In this document: piece after piece, positions 8,404 to 16,708 of the stretch | Layout of the letters: every line of letters begins with the position of its first letter | Numbering within the stretch: the stretch's first letter is position 1 | NCBI GenBank assembly: GCA_910584965.1 | Contig: CAJUDZ010000020.1 | Location: 1-64,000, forward strand | Direction: 5' to 3' | DNA length: 64,000 nt | Source: an uncultured Lachnospiraceae bacterium | Lineage (GTDB): Bacteria; Bacillota; Clostridia; Lachnospirales; Lachnospiraceae | Translations under genes and position numbers: made by a program | Notes under the pieces: model-generated | Seen by the model: only the letters and a program-made list of their open reading frames with translations | Databases searched by the model: none | Told to the model about the DNA's origin: nothing

Positions 8404-10152
8404 ATGAACGGCAAATTTGAAATAAAAGAAGACTTTTATCTGAACGGAGAAAAAATAAAAATTATTTCGGGAGGCATCCATTATTTCCGCATTGTTCCCG
8501 AATACTGGAGAGACCGGCTGGAAAAGCTGAAAGCGCTGGGCTGTAATACGGTAGAAACATATATTCCATGGAATCTTCACGAAAGAGAAAAAGGAAAATT
8601 TGATTTTTCGGGCATACTGGATGTCTTCGCTTTTGTCAGGCTCGCACAGGAGCTTGGCCTGTGGGTTATCTTACGGCCGTCGCCCTATATCTGTGGTGAA
8701 TGGGAATTCGGGGGACTTCCCTGGTGGCTGCTTGCGGAAGACGGCATGCGCCTGCGCTGCATGTATGAGCCTTATCTGGCGCATGTAAAGTCATATTATG
8801 AAAAACTTTTTGAAGTGATTAAGCCTTTGCAGATCACCGAAGGCGGACCGGTTATTTTCATGCAGATAGAAAATGAATACGGATATTACGGCGATAATGA
8901 AGCATATCTTTCCTACTTAAAGAAACTGATGACGGACTGCGGATGCAGCGTGCCTTTTGTGACTTCCGACGGCCCCTTCGGAGACGCTTTTGACTGCGGT
9001 AAGGTCGAAGATGTGCTGCAGACCGGAAATTTCGGTTCCAAAGGCCGTATGCAGTTTGGCGTGATGAAACAGAAGATCGGCGACAGACCGCTGATGTGCA
9101 TGGAATTTTGGGTGGGATGGTTCGACAGCTGGGGAGTGCCCTGCCACCAGACAGGCGATCTGGAAGAGCATGTGAAAGATCTGGACGAAATTCTTTCCGA
9201 AGGCCATGTGAATATCTATATGTTTATCGGCGGAACCAACTTCGGCTTTATGAACGGTTCAAACTATTATGATGTGCTGACGCCGGATGTAACCTCTTAT
9301 GATTACGACGCGCTTCTGACAGAAGACGGTCAGCTGACGCCGAAATATGAAGCATTCCGCGAAGTGATCTCCAGGTACGCAGAGGTAAAGCAGGTGGAGC
9401 TGACGACACGGATTTCCCGAAAAAGTTACGGAACGCTGAAAGCCGTAAGGAGCGCCGGCCTCTTCGACAACCTTTCCAATATTTCACGGGAAGTACGGAA
9501 CGTGACGCCCCTTTCGATGGAAAAACTCGGACAGGGTTACGGATATACGCTCTATGAAAGCACACTGAAAAAAGAAGGGGATTTGGAGAAAATCCGTCTG
9601 TACGGCGCGAATGACAGAGCTCAATTTTTCATGGACGAAAAACCGCTTGTAACGCTGTACGACAGGGAACTGCTGGCGGAGCACACCTTTGATACGCCTG
9701 TTAAGAAGGGGAAAAGGCTGTCCATCCTCGTAGAAAACATGGGACGTGTGAACTTCGGCCCGATGCTGGAAAAACAGCGGAAAGGAATTGACCATTGCGT
9801 GCAGATCAACGGCCACCAGCATTATGACTGGAGCATGTACTGCCTCCCCATGGAAGATCTGTCGGGCCTGTCTTTTGAAAAGCCGGTAAAAGAGGGAGAA
9901 CCGGGATTTTATGAATTTGTATTTACGGCGGAGGAAACAGGGGACACATTCCTGGATTTTAAGGGCTGGGGAAAAGGCTGTGTGCTCGTAAACGGCTTTC
10001 ACATCGGCCGGTTCTGGGAGATCGGCCCCCAGAGACGGCTTTATATTCCAGCACCTCTGCTTCGCAAAGGGGAAAATCGGATTCTGATCTTTGAAACGGA
10101 AGGAAAGGCACCGGGAGAGATCAGCCTTTGTGATGAACCGGATCTGGGATAA
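8404..10152 (+). CDS. GH35 beta-galactosidase
   Basis: A 582-residue glycoside hydrolase family 35 enzyme, predicted to release terminal beta-linked galactose. Family motifs include SGGIHYFR near the N-terminus, PSPYICGEWEFGGLPWW, QIENEYG with the presumed acid/base Glu158, and MEFWVGWFDSWG with the presumed nucleophile Glu234. The C-terminal part has beta-sandwich domains ending in a GWGKGCVLVNG motif usual for GH35. No signal peptide is present, so it acts in the cytoplasm on imported oligosaccharides, in line with the ABC importer encoded just upstream. Confidence 0.93.
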   Translation: MNGKFEIKEDFYLNGEKIKIISGGIHYFRIVPEYWRDRLEKLKALGCNTVETYIPWNLHEREKGKFDFSGILDVFAFVRLAQELGLWVILRPSPYICGEWEFGGLPWWLLAEDGMRLRCMYEPYLAHVKSYYEKLFEVIKPLQITEGGPVIFMQIENEYGYYGDNEAYLSYLKKLMTDCGCSVPFVTSDGPFGDAFDCGKVEDVLQTGNFGSKGRMQFGVMKQKIGDRPLMCMEFWVGWFDSWGVPCHQTGDLEEHVKDLDEILSEGHVNIYMFIGGTNFGFMNGSNYYDVLTPDVTSYDYDALLTEDGQLTPKYEAFREVISRYAEVKQVELTTRISRKSYGTLKAVRSAGLFDNLSNISREVRNVTPLSMEKLGQGYGYTLYESTLKKEGDLEKIRLYGANDRAQFFMDEKPLVTLYDRELLAEHTFDTPVKKGKRLSILVENMGRVNFGPMLEKQRKGIDHCVQINGHQHYDWSMYCLPMEDLSGLSFEKPVKEGEPGFYEFVFTAEETGDTFLDFKGWGKGCVLVNGFHIGRFWEIGPQRRLYIPAPLLRKGENRILIFETEGKAPGEISLCDEPDLG

Positions 10153-10257
10153 CCGGAATAAAAATACAGCGGTTGGTTTATTCTGACGGGAAAGGGCGGC
10201 ATGCGCTCCGGCTTACGGATTGTTCCGATGCCGTGTGCGCAGCCGCCTTCCTGCCTG

Positions 10258-11148
10258 TTATTCAATGTAGATTTTCGAAACGGTATTTTCCACACCATTG
10301 ATTTGCAGCCTGACATGGATTTTTCCGTTTTCAAATTCATGCAGAGGGTATTCCAGCGGTTCGGAAAGACCGGTAATATCAACGGACTTCGCCGTATCTC
10401 CCTGAACCAGCCATAATACAAGCGTTGCGCCGTCCGGCACTGTGCCGCAGGAAATATCGGCGTGGAGCATCTGTGTGTCCGTGTCCGTAATCGTCATATC
10501 TTTTTCTTTCACAAATCCGTCGCTGGCCTTTCTGAAATCCAGAGTCCAGACGCCGTCGGTATAAGCGCTGTAATTCATGCTGATTGTGCCCATGTTCCAA
10601 ATCCGGTCATCAGAAGCAATATTTGTATTGATACCGTTTCCGGCGGCCGCATTGACGATGAAACCGGTCAGACTGATCAGCATGAGCGCCATGCTCACGA
10701 CTCCGGCGGCAATCAGTTTTAAGTGATGTGTTTCCTGTTTTACCATAACGTTATGATCCTCCTTTTTGACAGGTGTTCCGCATTCTTCGCAGAAGTTTGC
10801 CTTTAATGAAATTTTGTGCCCACAGGCAGGACAGGCCTCTTTTGTTTCGGAACGGCGCAGAAAATATAGCAGCAGTCCGATAAAGGGTGAAGCGGCAAAA
10901 ACGATAAGCGCCCAAAGTAACGGGTCATCGCCCCGCTTTTTGCAATCCTGATATACCCAGGCCGCAAAAGAAGCGGAAGTACACAATGCAAAAACAACCG
11001 TGCAAAGAAGCAGGGCGGGGAGCAGCATGGAAAGGCCGCTGAAACCGTCGCTTTTCAGAAAAAACAAAGCAAATCGCAGAAACAGGAACAGTAAGATAAT
11101 AAAAATACCGGTAAAGATAGGAAATTTTTTATTTTTCATTTGATTCAT
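10258..11148 (-). CDS. zinc-ribbon membrane protein of ECF sigma operon
   Basis: A 296-residue protein of unknown function. It has two hydrophobic segments near the N-terminus, a third around residues 75-100, a zinc ribbon (CPACGH, then FCEECG) near residue 110-125, another transmembrane segment and an extracytoplasmic C-terminal domain of about 130 residues. The start ATG 11148 overlaps the stop of the preceding gene (ATGA); a second ATG lies three codons on. Its place behind a sigma factor and a small membrane protein suggests a sensory or effector role at the envelope, which is inference. Confidence 0.7.
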   Translation of the reverse strand: MNQMKNKKFPIFTGIFIILLFLFLRFALFFLKSDGFSGLSMLLPALLLCTVVFALCTSASFAAWVYQDCKKRGDDPLLWALIVFAASPFIGLLLYFLRRSETKEACPACGHKISLKANFCEECGTPVKKEDHNVMVKQETHHLKLIAAGVVSMALMLISLTGFIVNAAAGNGINTNIASDDRIWNMGTISMNYSAYTDGVWTLDFRKASDGFVKEKDMTITDTDTQMLHADISCGTVPDGATLVLWLVQGDTAKSVDITGLSEPLEYPLHEFENGKIHVRLQINGVENTVSKIYIE

Positions 11149-11522
11149 GCCAATACACCTCTTTTCTTCATACGGATTGTGATCTCCTCTTTGATATTCG
11201 CTCTTTTGACCCCGACTATGGTAAGCAATATGCCCGCCGCGCCGATATAAAGGCAGATACCGGCCGCAAAGTATGATAAGTATACGTTTTCTATTATCAT
11301 AAGGGCCAAAACAGCCAGTAAAGAAAAGGCTGCCAGGTTGCATATCATGGGCATATACCAAAGCGGCAGGGCACGTGTGGCGGGTTGTTTTTGCAGGACG
11401 GCCTCGTGTTGATATAGAGCCGCCTTGAGTTGACTGTTCAGTTCCGGGTCCGGTACGTCGGTTATTTCCACAGAAGCCCGGATGATTTTTTCTATTGCTG
11501 CGTCAGAACGATGATCTTTCAT
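11145..11522 (-). CDS. small membrane protein, possible anti-sigma factor
   Basis: A 125-residue protein with a soluble N-terminal region of about 50 residues and two hydrophobic segments, ending in a basic tail. Its start lies inside the sigma factor gene (20-bp overlap) and its stop overlaps the zinc-ribbon gene, so the three are translationally coupled. A short cytoplasmic N-terminus plus membrane helices, coded immediately after an ECF sigma factor, is the usual anti-sigma arrangement, but I see no diagnostic ZAS motif. Confidence 0.6.
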   Translation of the reverse strand: MKDHRSDAAIEKIIRASVEITDVPDPELNSQLKAALYQHEAVLQKQPATRALPLWYMPMICNLAAFSLLAVLALMIIENVYLSYFAAGICLYIGAAGILLTIVGVKRANIKEEITIRMKKRGVLA

Positions 11523-12036
11523 AACCAGCTTCCTCCAATCTTTTTTTAATCATGTTTCTCCCCTTAAATAAGCGGCTTTTCACGGTGCCCGGCGGTTTTT
11601 TTATGATAACCGCTGTCTGCTCTATGGAACAATCGGACAGATAAAATAAGATCAGGGGTACCCGGAATTTTTCCGGGAGCGTTTGAATGATCTGCCGTAC
11701 TTCCGTAATCAGTTCCTTTTGAAAATAACTTTCTTCCAGATTTTCTTCGGAATGCAGTACCGTTTCCATTTCATCATCGAGATTGCTGCAGGGGGCGATC
11801 GCATTCCGCCTGGCCTGTTTTCTTCTGTCGCTTTTCCAAAGATGATATGCCAGAGAAAAAAACAATGCTTTCGGATTTTTCTCCCAGTCAAGCGTCCATT
11901 CCGTTTCCAGCGCTTTCAGAAAAGTCTGTTGATATAAGTCCTCGGCGTCCGTTTTTTCCGCACAGAGTTTCAGGCAGAATCTATAGATATCCGTACCGAA
12001 CGCGTCAATACATTTTTCGGTTTCTCCTGCATTCAA
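11503..12036 (-). CDS. RNA polymerase sigma factor, ECF/sigma-70 family
   Basis: A 177-residue sigma factor with region 2 (DIYRFCLKLCAEKTDAEDLYQQTFLKAL) and region 4 (LPEKFRVPLILFYLSDCSIEQTAVII with PPGTVKSRLFKG). Translation starts at TTG 12036, preceded by a strong AAAGGAGGTG. It heads a divergent three-gene operon between the GH35 and GH51 genes; the position between sugar genes may be coincidental. Confidence 0.88.
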   Translation of the reverse strand: MNAGETEKCIDAFGTDIYRFCLKLCAEKTDAEDLYQQTFLKALETEWTLDWEKNPKALFFSLAYHLWKSDRRKQARRNAIAPCSNLDDEMETVLHSEENLEESYFQKELITEVRQIIQTLPEKFRVPLILFYLSDCSIEQTAVIIKKPPGTVKSRLFKGRNMIKKRLEEAGYERSSF

Positions 12037-12135
12037 TGTTTCACCTCCTTTGTCTGTTCACTTTATATTCGTCATGACTTTATATGCGGTTCACTTTTTT
12101 TATAATTTATTTTGAAACCCTGTCTGCATACCTTC

Positions 12136-12167
12136 AGTGAACAAGGGCGTGTATCCTCTTGTCCACT
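12136..12167. repeat. inverted repeat containing CTTGTCCACT motif
   Basis: AGTGAACAAG (12136-12145) can pair with CTTGTCCACT (12158-12167) with one mismatch. CCTCTTGTCCACT also occurs in the leaders at 49470 and 57059. It lies between the divergent sigma factor and GH51 genes. Confidence 0.5.
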
Positions 12168-12201
12168 TATATATAATAAAGAATAAAAGCCCGCCGGTAA
12201 A

Positions 12202-12230
12202 TTGTTCTTCTGCCGGATTCGTAGTATAAT
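12202..12230 (+). promoter_or_regulatory. promoter for GH51 gene
   Basis: TTGTTC (12202-12207), 17 bp, TATAAT (12225-12230), about 85 bp before the GH51 start. Confidence 0.6.
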
Positions 12231-12314
12231 AGGTTTGTTCCTGTATTTCATACAGGACTGCGGCGTAACCGGATTTGAACGATTTTGAATGGGATAAAGA
12301 AAGGAACCGAATCT

Positions 12315-14378
12315 ATGAGACTGAAACTGGAGAAAACAAAAGGGAGCAAAATCAACGAAGGGATGATCGGTCTGTTCTTCGAAGATATTAATTATGCGGC
12401 CGACGGCGGCCTGTACGCGGAAATGATCGAAAACCGCTCTTTTGAATTTTATGATTGTTACGGAGACAAAGGGGATTATTATGTAAAGCATGATCCGGGA
12501 TACGGCTGGAGCCCGGCGCAGAGAAGCGGCGGAAACGGAGCGCATGGAGAGCGTAACGGGAATAACGGAAACGGCGGCGGGAAGCTCGAATATGTGACGG
12601 GAAGCCCCTTATACCGGGAAAACCCGCATTATCTGCGTTTTACGGCAAATGAACCCGGACAGGGCTTCCGGAACCAGGCGTACAGCGGCATTTTTCTGGA
12701 AAAAGGAAAGGAATACCGGGTGTCTTTCTATGCCAGACAGGCCGATTATGAAGGGAAGTTTTGGGTATCCGTGGAAAAAGACGGGAAAGTGTATGCGGAG
12801 GCATCCGCAGTCTGCCGGAGCGTTCCGAAAAATGTCTGGCGGAAATGGATTCGTTACGAATTGACGCTGAAAGCGGAAGAGACGGTGGAAGGCGGTGCGT
12901 TCATACTTTCTCTGGAAGCGGCGGGAACCGTGGAGTTTGATTTTATTTCCATGATGCCGGCGGATGCGGTTGCGGGCATTTTCAGAAAAGATATTTTTGA
13001 GCGGCTGAAGGAGTTGCATCCCGGCTTTTTACGTTTTCCGGGCGGCTGTATCATCGAGGGCAATACGCTGGAGAACCGTTACCGGTGGAAGGAAAGCGTT
13101 GGCATACCGGAACGCAGGAAAGCGAATTTCAGCAGATGGTCTTTGCATGGCACGAATGCGGAAAACGGCTGGCATACGGAATATGCCCACTATAACCAGA
13201 CGCTTGGCATCGGATATTATGAGTATTTCCTGCTTTGTGAGATGATCGGGGCAAAGCCGCTGCCCGTGCTGAACGTGGGACTTGCCTGCCAGTATCAGTC
13301 ATATGAACTGGTGGAAGTGGACGCGCCGGAATTTCAGGAATTTATACAGGATGCCCTGGATTTAATCGAATTTGCAAACGGTTCGCCGGAGACGAAATGG
13401 GGCGGTCTGCGCGCACGGATGGGACATCCGGAACCGTTTGGCATGACAATGGCCGGTATCGGCAACGAACAGTGGGAAACGGAGCAGGTTGATTTCTTCA
13501 GGCGTTATCGGATTTTTGAAGAGGCAATCCATGAAAAATATCCGGAAATCCGGCTGATCGGTTCCGCGGGGCCGGACATTACATCGGATCATTACCGGGA
13601 TGCCTGGAAATTCTATCATGAAGCGGGAGCAGGCAAGCCGGATTTCTGTTATGCGGTGGATGAACATTATTATGTGAAACCGGAATGGTTTTACGATCAT
13701 GTGGATTTTTATGACGAATATCCGAGGGATGTCAAAGTCTTCGCCGGAGAATATGCGGCTCATCCGGTCAGCGGCCTGAATCATCCGGGTGCGAATATGC
13801 TTTCGGGTGCGCTTGCCGAAGCGGCTTTCCTGACGGGCATTGAGAAAAATGCGGATGTGGTAATTCTGGCCTCCTATGCGCCTCTTTTTGCCAGAATCGG
13901 ATTTGCCCAGTGGGCGCCCAATATGATCTGGTTCGACGAAACGGACACTTACCCGACGGCGAGTTATTATGTCCAGAAAATGTACGGTGAAAATATGGGT
14001 ACCGCGCTCGTCCCGATGAACGGTCAGGAAAAGGAACTGCGAAAGGAACAGGTTTATGTCAGTCTTTCCTTCGATGAAAAGACGGGGGAATCTGTCATAA
14101 AGGCGGTCAATGCGTCAAAGGAAGCAAAGACGCTGGAACTTGTGGACGAAAACGACAGGCCAGTCCGCGGTACCGCCATTCTCAAAACGCTGGAAAGGGA
14201 GACGGCAGAGAACGACGGGACGGCGGAAGAGACAGCCGGAAAGGCGGCATTATGCGGCGGCATGGCAGAGAAACGCCCGGAGCCCGTCCGTTATGAGGAG
14301 CGCGGCGAAGAACTGGACGGAAGGCTTGTGCTTGCGCCGGAGAGCTTTGTGGTGGTGCGGGTGAAGGGACAGGAATGA
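12315..14378 (+). CDS. GH51 alpha-L-arabinofuranosidase
   Basis: A 687-residue glycoside hydrolase family 51 enzyme expected to remove alpha-L-arabinofuranose from arabinan, arabinoxylan or arabinogalactan oligosaccharides. The N-terminal segment GLFFEDINYAADGGLYAEM is typical, followed by a carbohydrate-binding-like beta domain and the TIM barrel with GIGNEQW (presumed acid/base Glu385) and VDEHYY (presumed nucleophile Glu450). ATG 12315 was preferred over an upstream in-frame ATG at 12285 because AAAGAAAGGA lies just before it. No signal peptide is visible, so action is intracellular. A non-conserved charged insert lies near residues 635-665. Confidence 0.92.
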   Translation: MRLKLEKTKGSKINEGMIGLFFEDINYAADGGLYAEMIENRSFEFYDCYGDKGDYYVKHDPGYGWSPAQRSGGNGAHGERNGNNGNGGGKLEYVTGSPLYRENPHYLRFTANEPGQGFRNQAYSGIFLEKGKEYRVSFYARQADYEGKFWVSVEKDGKVYAEASAVCRSVPKNVWRKWIRYELTLKAEETVEGGAFILSLEAAGTVEFDFISMMPADAVAGIFRKDIFERLKELHPGFLRFPGGCIIEGNTLENRYRWKESVGIPERRKANFSRWSLHGTNAENGWHTEYAHYNQTLGIGYYEYFLLCEMIGAKPLPVLNVGLACQYQSYELVEVDAPEFQEFIQDALDLIEFANGSPETKWGGLRARMGHPEPFGMTMAGIGNEQWETEQVDFFRRYRIFEEAIHEKYPEIRLIGSAGPDITSDHYRDAWKFYHEAGAGKPDFCYAVDEHYYVKPEWFYDHVDFYDEYPRDVKVFAGEYAAHPVSGLNHPGANMLSGALAEAAFLTGIEKNADVVILASYAPLFARIGFAQWAPNMIWFDETDTYPTASYYVQKMYGENMGTALVPMNGQEKELRKEQVYVSLSFDEKTGESVIKAVNASKEAKTLELVDENDRPVRGTAILKTLERETAENDGTAEETAGKAALCGGMAEKRPEPVRYEERGEELDGRLVLAPESFVVVRVKGQE

Positions 14379-14387
14379 GGTGAGATT

Positions 14388-14510
14388 TTGAAATATGAAG
14401 ATCTGATTTTGAAGAAGCCTTTAGAGTCTGTGACTTATAAAGAGGATTCGGCATTTGTAATTAATCAGATTATAAAGATATTGAACAGGCAGAAGGAAAC
14501 GTGGATGTGA
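14388..14510 (+). pseudogene. N-terminal fragment of restriction endonuclease (frameshifted)
   Basis: From TTG 14388, behind GAGGTGA, a 40-codon frame reads LKYEDLILKKPLESVTYKED and onward, then stops at 14508. The next frame, open from 14465, continues smoothly into the nuclease at 14501. A single-base indel near 14461-14470 would join them into one protein of about 175 residues. Confidence 0.5.
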
Positions 14511-14917
14511 AGGCTACGGCAGATGACATCCCTAATAGTGGAAAAGGTCCGAACATCACGAGCTTTAGCAGAATAAGAACAGCATATGTGAAGGACCCTG
14601 ACTTTATGTTTATTATTTTATCCATCAAACATAAAGTATATGTGCAAAGAAATGCCAAAACCGGTCTGATGGATGGCATTATGGAAGTAGCCGGTTTTAA
14701 TGTATATGATTTAAAGTATATCAGCGATGCGGATATCAATTATAATCCGGCGCTGGGAACAGGGCAGATACAGATACGGGATATTCATTATGTTACATGT
14801 CAATACAGGACTACATGGGAAATGTGTCAGCTGTTAGACCATAAGTATTTACACAGCAGCCGGCGGTCAATAGAGGATTTTTGCAGGGAGGCGGCAAAGA
14901 ACGGATGGATAAAATAG
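14501..14917 (+). CDS. type II restriction endonuclease (C-terminal part or GTG-start form)
   Basis: A 138-residue product read from GTG 14501, with a segment VKATADDIPNSGKGPNITSF and a conserved core around SRIRTAYVKDPDFMFIILS. I judge it a type II restriction enzyme because the overlapping downstream gene is a DNA methyltransferase and the pair is AT-richer than its neighbours. The specificity and exact family are not recognised. Codons upstream of GTG in the same frame still look coding, so the true N-terminus is probably the frameshifted fragment at 14388; if so the nuclease may be inactive. Confidence 0.6.
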   Translation: MDVKATADDIPNSGKGPNITSFSRIRTAYVKDPDFMFIILSIKHKVYVQRNAKTGLMDGIMEVAGFNVYDLKYISDADINYNPALGTGQIQIRDIHYVTCQYRTTWEMCQLLDHKYLHSSRRSIEDFCREAAKNGWIK

Positions 14918-15852
14918 ACAACCAGTTACTGATTATGGGAGATGTTATCGAGAAATTAAAGGATTTTCCCGATAAGTCGGTTGACTTGATTGTAACAGAT
15001 CCGCCTTATAATCTGAATAAGGATTATGGGAAAAGTCAGGATAAATTGGGGTTTGATGAATATCTGGAATTTAGCCGGAACTGGATTTCCGAATGTGGCA
15101 GAGTGCTGAAAGATGATGGAAGTATTTATATTTTTATGGGAATGAGATATATCTCCTATATATATGAAATGCTGGAGCGGGATTTTGCATTTCATTTTAA
15201 CGGCTGGATTACCTGGTATTATACACAGGGGACAGGCAAGACGAGAGGCTTCAGTCCAAGACATGACGATATACTTTATTTTACCAAGAGCGCGAAGCAG
15301 TATACGTTTAACCTTGATGATATCAGGGTTCCGCAAAAGTTTTACAGAAGCGTGAATAATATGCGGGGAGCAAATCCGGGCAATGTCTGGGAATTTTCCC
15401 ATATGCACTATTGTAATGTAAACCGGCAGAGGCACCCTACGCAGAAGCCGGAAGGGCTTTATGAACGGATGGTGCTGGCAAGTTCTAACCAGGGAGACAC
15501 GGTATTAGACCCGTTTCTGGGTTCCGGGACTTTATTAAGAGTCTGTCAGCAGCTAAACAGGCAGGGAATTGGCATAGATAATAACCCGGAGTATATCGAG
15601 ATGGCCAGAAACCGGCTGATGGAGCCATTTACCGGTTTTGACAGCATGGATGAGAGAATGGGCAGAGTCCCCAATGATTTGAATGACCCTGAAGTCAGGA
15701 TTAATTATTTATATAACCATATAGAATGGTTTTTACGGCATCATAGAAATGCCATTCCCCAATTTTTTGAGGAAGTAAAAGAAAAGTATCTGGTTAAAAT
15801 GATAGAAACGGGCCAGATTTCCATATTTGATGATTATGGAGTAAAGATATAA
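14905..15852 (+). CDS. DNA (adenine-N6 or cytosine-N4) methyltransferase of type II R-M system
   Basis: A 315-residue beta-group amino-methyltransferase: motif IV DPPYNL comes first (near residue 33), then HPTQKP and the SAM-binding motif DPFLGSGT. The DPPY form favours N6-adenine methylation. A C-terminal extension of about 70 residues follows and may contribute to target recognition. ATG 14905 is used, with GGGAGG upstream; it overlaps the nuclease end by 13 bp. Codon use is AT-richer than in flanking genes, in keeping with horizontal acquisition of the module. Confidence 0.88.
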   Translation: MDKIDNQLLIMGDVIEKLKDFPDKSVDLIVTDPPYNLNKDYGKSQDKLGFDEYLEFSRNWISECGRVLKDDGSIYIFMGMRYISYIYEMLERDFAFHFNGWITWYYTQGTGKTRGFSPRHDDILYFTKSAKQYTFNLDDIRVPQKFYRSVNNMRGANPGNVWEFSHMHYCNVNRQRHPTQKPEGLYERMVLASSNQGDTVLDPFLGSGTLLRVCQQLNRQGIGIDNNPEYIEMARNRLMEPFTGFDSMDERMGRVPNDLNDPEVRINYLYNHIEWFLRHHRNAIPQFFEEVKEKYLVKMIETGQISIFDDYGVKI

Positions 15853-15864
15853 CTTCATTTCCGT

Positions 15865-15893
15865 TTGACATCTCCAAATGACAGGCATATAAT
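15865..15893 (+). promoter_or_regulatory. promoter of the CobS-like/GTPase-Rae1/Mrp operon
   Basis: A consensus sigma-A promoter: TTGACA, exactly 17 bp, TATAAT, 44 bp before the first gene. Gene spacing downstream is tight with no obvious terminator until 29319. Confidence 0.82.
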
Positions 15894-15937
15894 TTGACTG
15901 GTATTTTACGGGAAAAAGGAAGAAAGGATGCGGGTGC

Positions 15938-16708
15938 ATGTTTCGATGGATGAACAGCAGGGAAAATGCAAAATACAGGATTTGTTTCCGGCCGTTTTAC
16001 GGAGCGGCGACAGGCATTGTTCTGTGCCTTCTAAATCTGCTCTGTCAGCGGTTCGATCTTGGACAGTCCTGCTTTGCGCTGATCGGAGCGGCGGTTCCGG
16101 TTTTGATGAGCGGCGGCATTTATCTGTCCGGATTTATGAATACGTCGGAAACGCTGGCCGAGAGGCTGTCCGGCGCGGCGGAACAGAAGGCGGCCGGTCC
16201 GGACAGGAAGTCTGATGCCGCAGGGACGTCTGCCGGCGCCGGAACGGGCCGAATGGCCGGATACGCCGGCACGTATGGGGTTATTGCGGCGGCAGCCTTT
16301 TTTCTGCTGTATGCGGGCGGCCTTTCGACGATTCGGAAAGACAGTCAGATTGTGCTTCTCGGCATCGGCTATATGATATCGAGAGCATTGTACGGCATGG
16401 CATTTGTATGGTTTCCGGCGGCCGGTGCGGAAAAGGGAGAATTTTCGAACTTTTCTCCGCGCATAAAGCGGGCGCTCAGAATCATTCTTAGCGTTATTTT
16501 AGCGCTGTGCTTCTGTACTTGTGTGATGATTGAACCTATAATGGGCATGTTGGAAGCTTTGCTTTGTATGTGGATATGGACGTACTATTATTATATGTCC
16601 AAAAAGGTATTCGGCGGCGTTACAAAGGAGTCGGCGGGATATTTCCTGATATTATGCGAGCTTGCGGCGGTGCTGTTCGTCGGGCTGTTCGGAAAGGCTT
16701 TCTTATGA
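15938..16708 (+). CDS. CobS-like integral membrane protein lacking catalytic aspartates
   Basis: A 256-residue polytopic protein that resembles adenosylcobinamide-GDP ribazoletransferase (CobS). The segment SGGIYLSGFMNTSE (residues 58-71) aligns by eye with the CobS motif GGxHLDGLxDTxD, but the three Asp positions are Ser64, Asn68 and Glu71. The later GTYG and FGGVTKESAG segments match CobS GTHG and GGxTGDxxG, again without Asp. An Ala/Gly-rich insert follows residue 72. No other cobalamin gene is nearby. The stop overlaps the GTPase start (ATGA). I infer a diverged CobS-fold protein with another role; a remote alternative is an unrelated membrane protein. Confidence 0.6.
   Translation: MFRWMNSRENAKYRICFRPFYGAATGIVLCLLNLLCQRFDLGQSCFALIGAAVPVLMSGGIYLSGFMNTSETLAERLSGAAEQKAAGPDRKSDAAGTSAGAGTGRMAGYAGTYGVIAAAAFFLLYAGGLSTIRKDSQIVLLGIGYMISRALYGMAFVWFPAAGAEKGEFSNFSPRIKRALRIILSVILALCFCTCVMIEPIMGMLEALLCMWIWTYYYYMSKKVFGGVTKESAGYFLILCELAAVLFVGLFGKAFL

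Noticed and set aside
7651..8580. 309-codon reverse-strand frame
   Set aside because: Antisense to the binding protein and GH35 start; no ribosome site or conserved motif.
15928..16215. Forward frame starting at 15928
   Set aside because: It overlaps the CobS-like gene in another frame and lacks hydrophobic or conserved segments.
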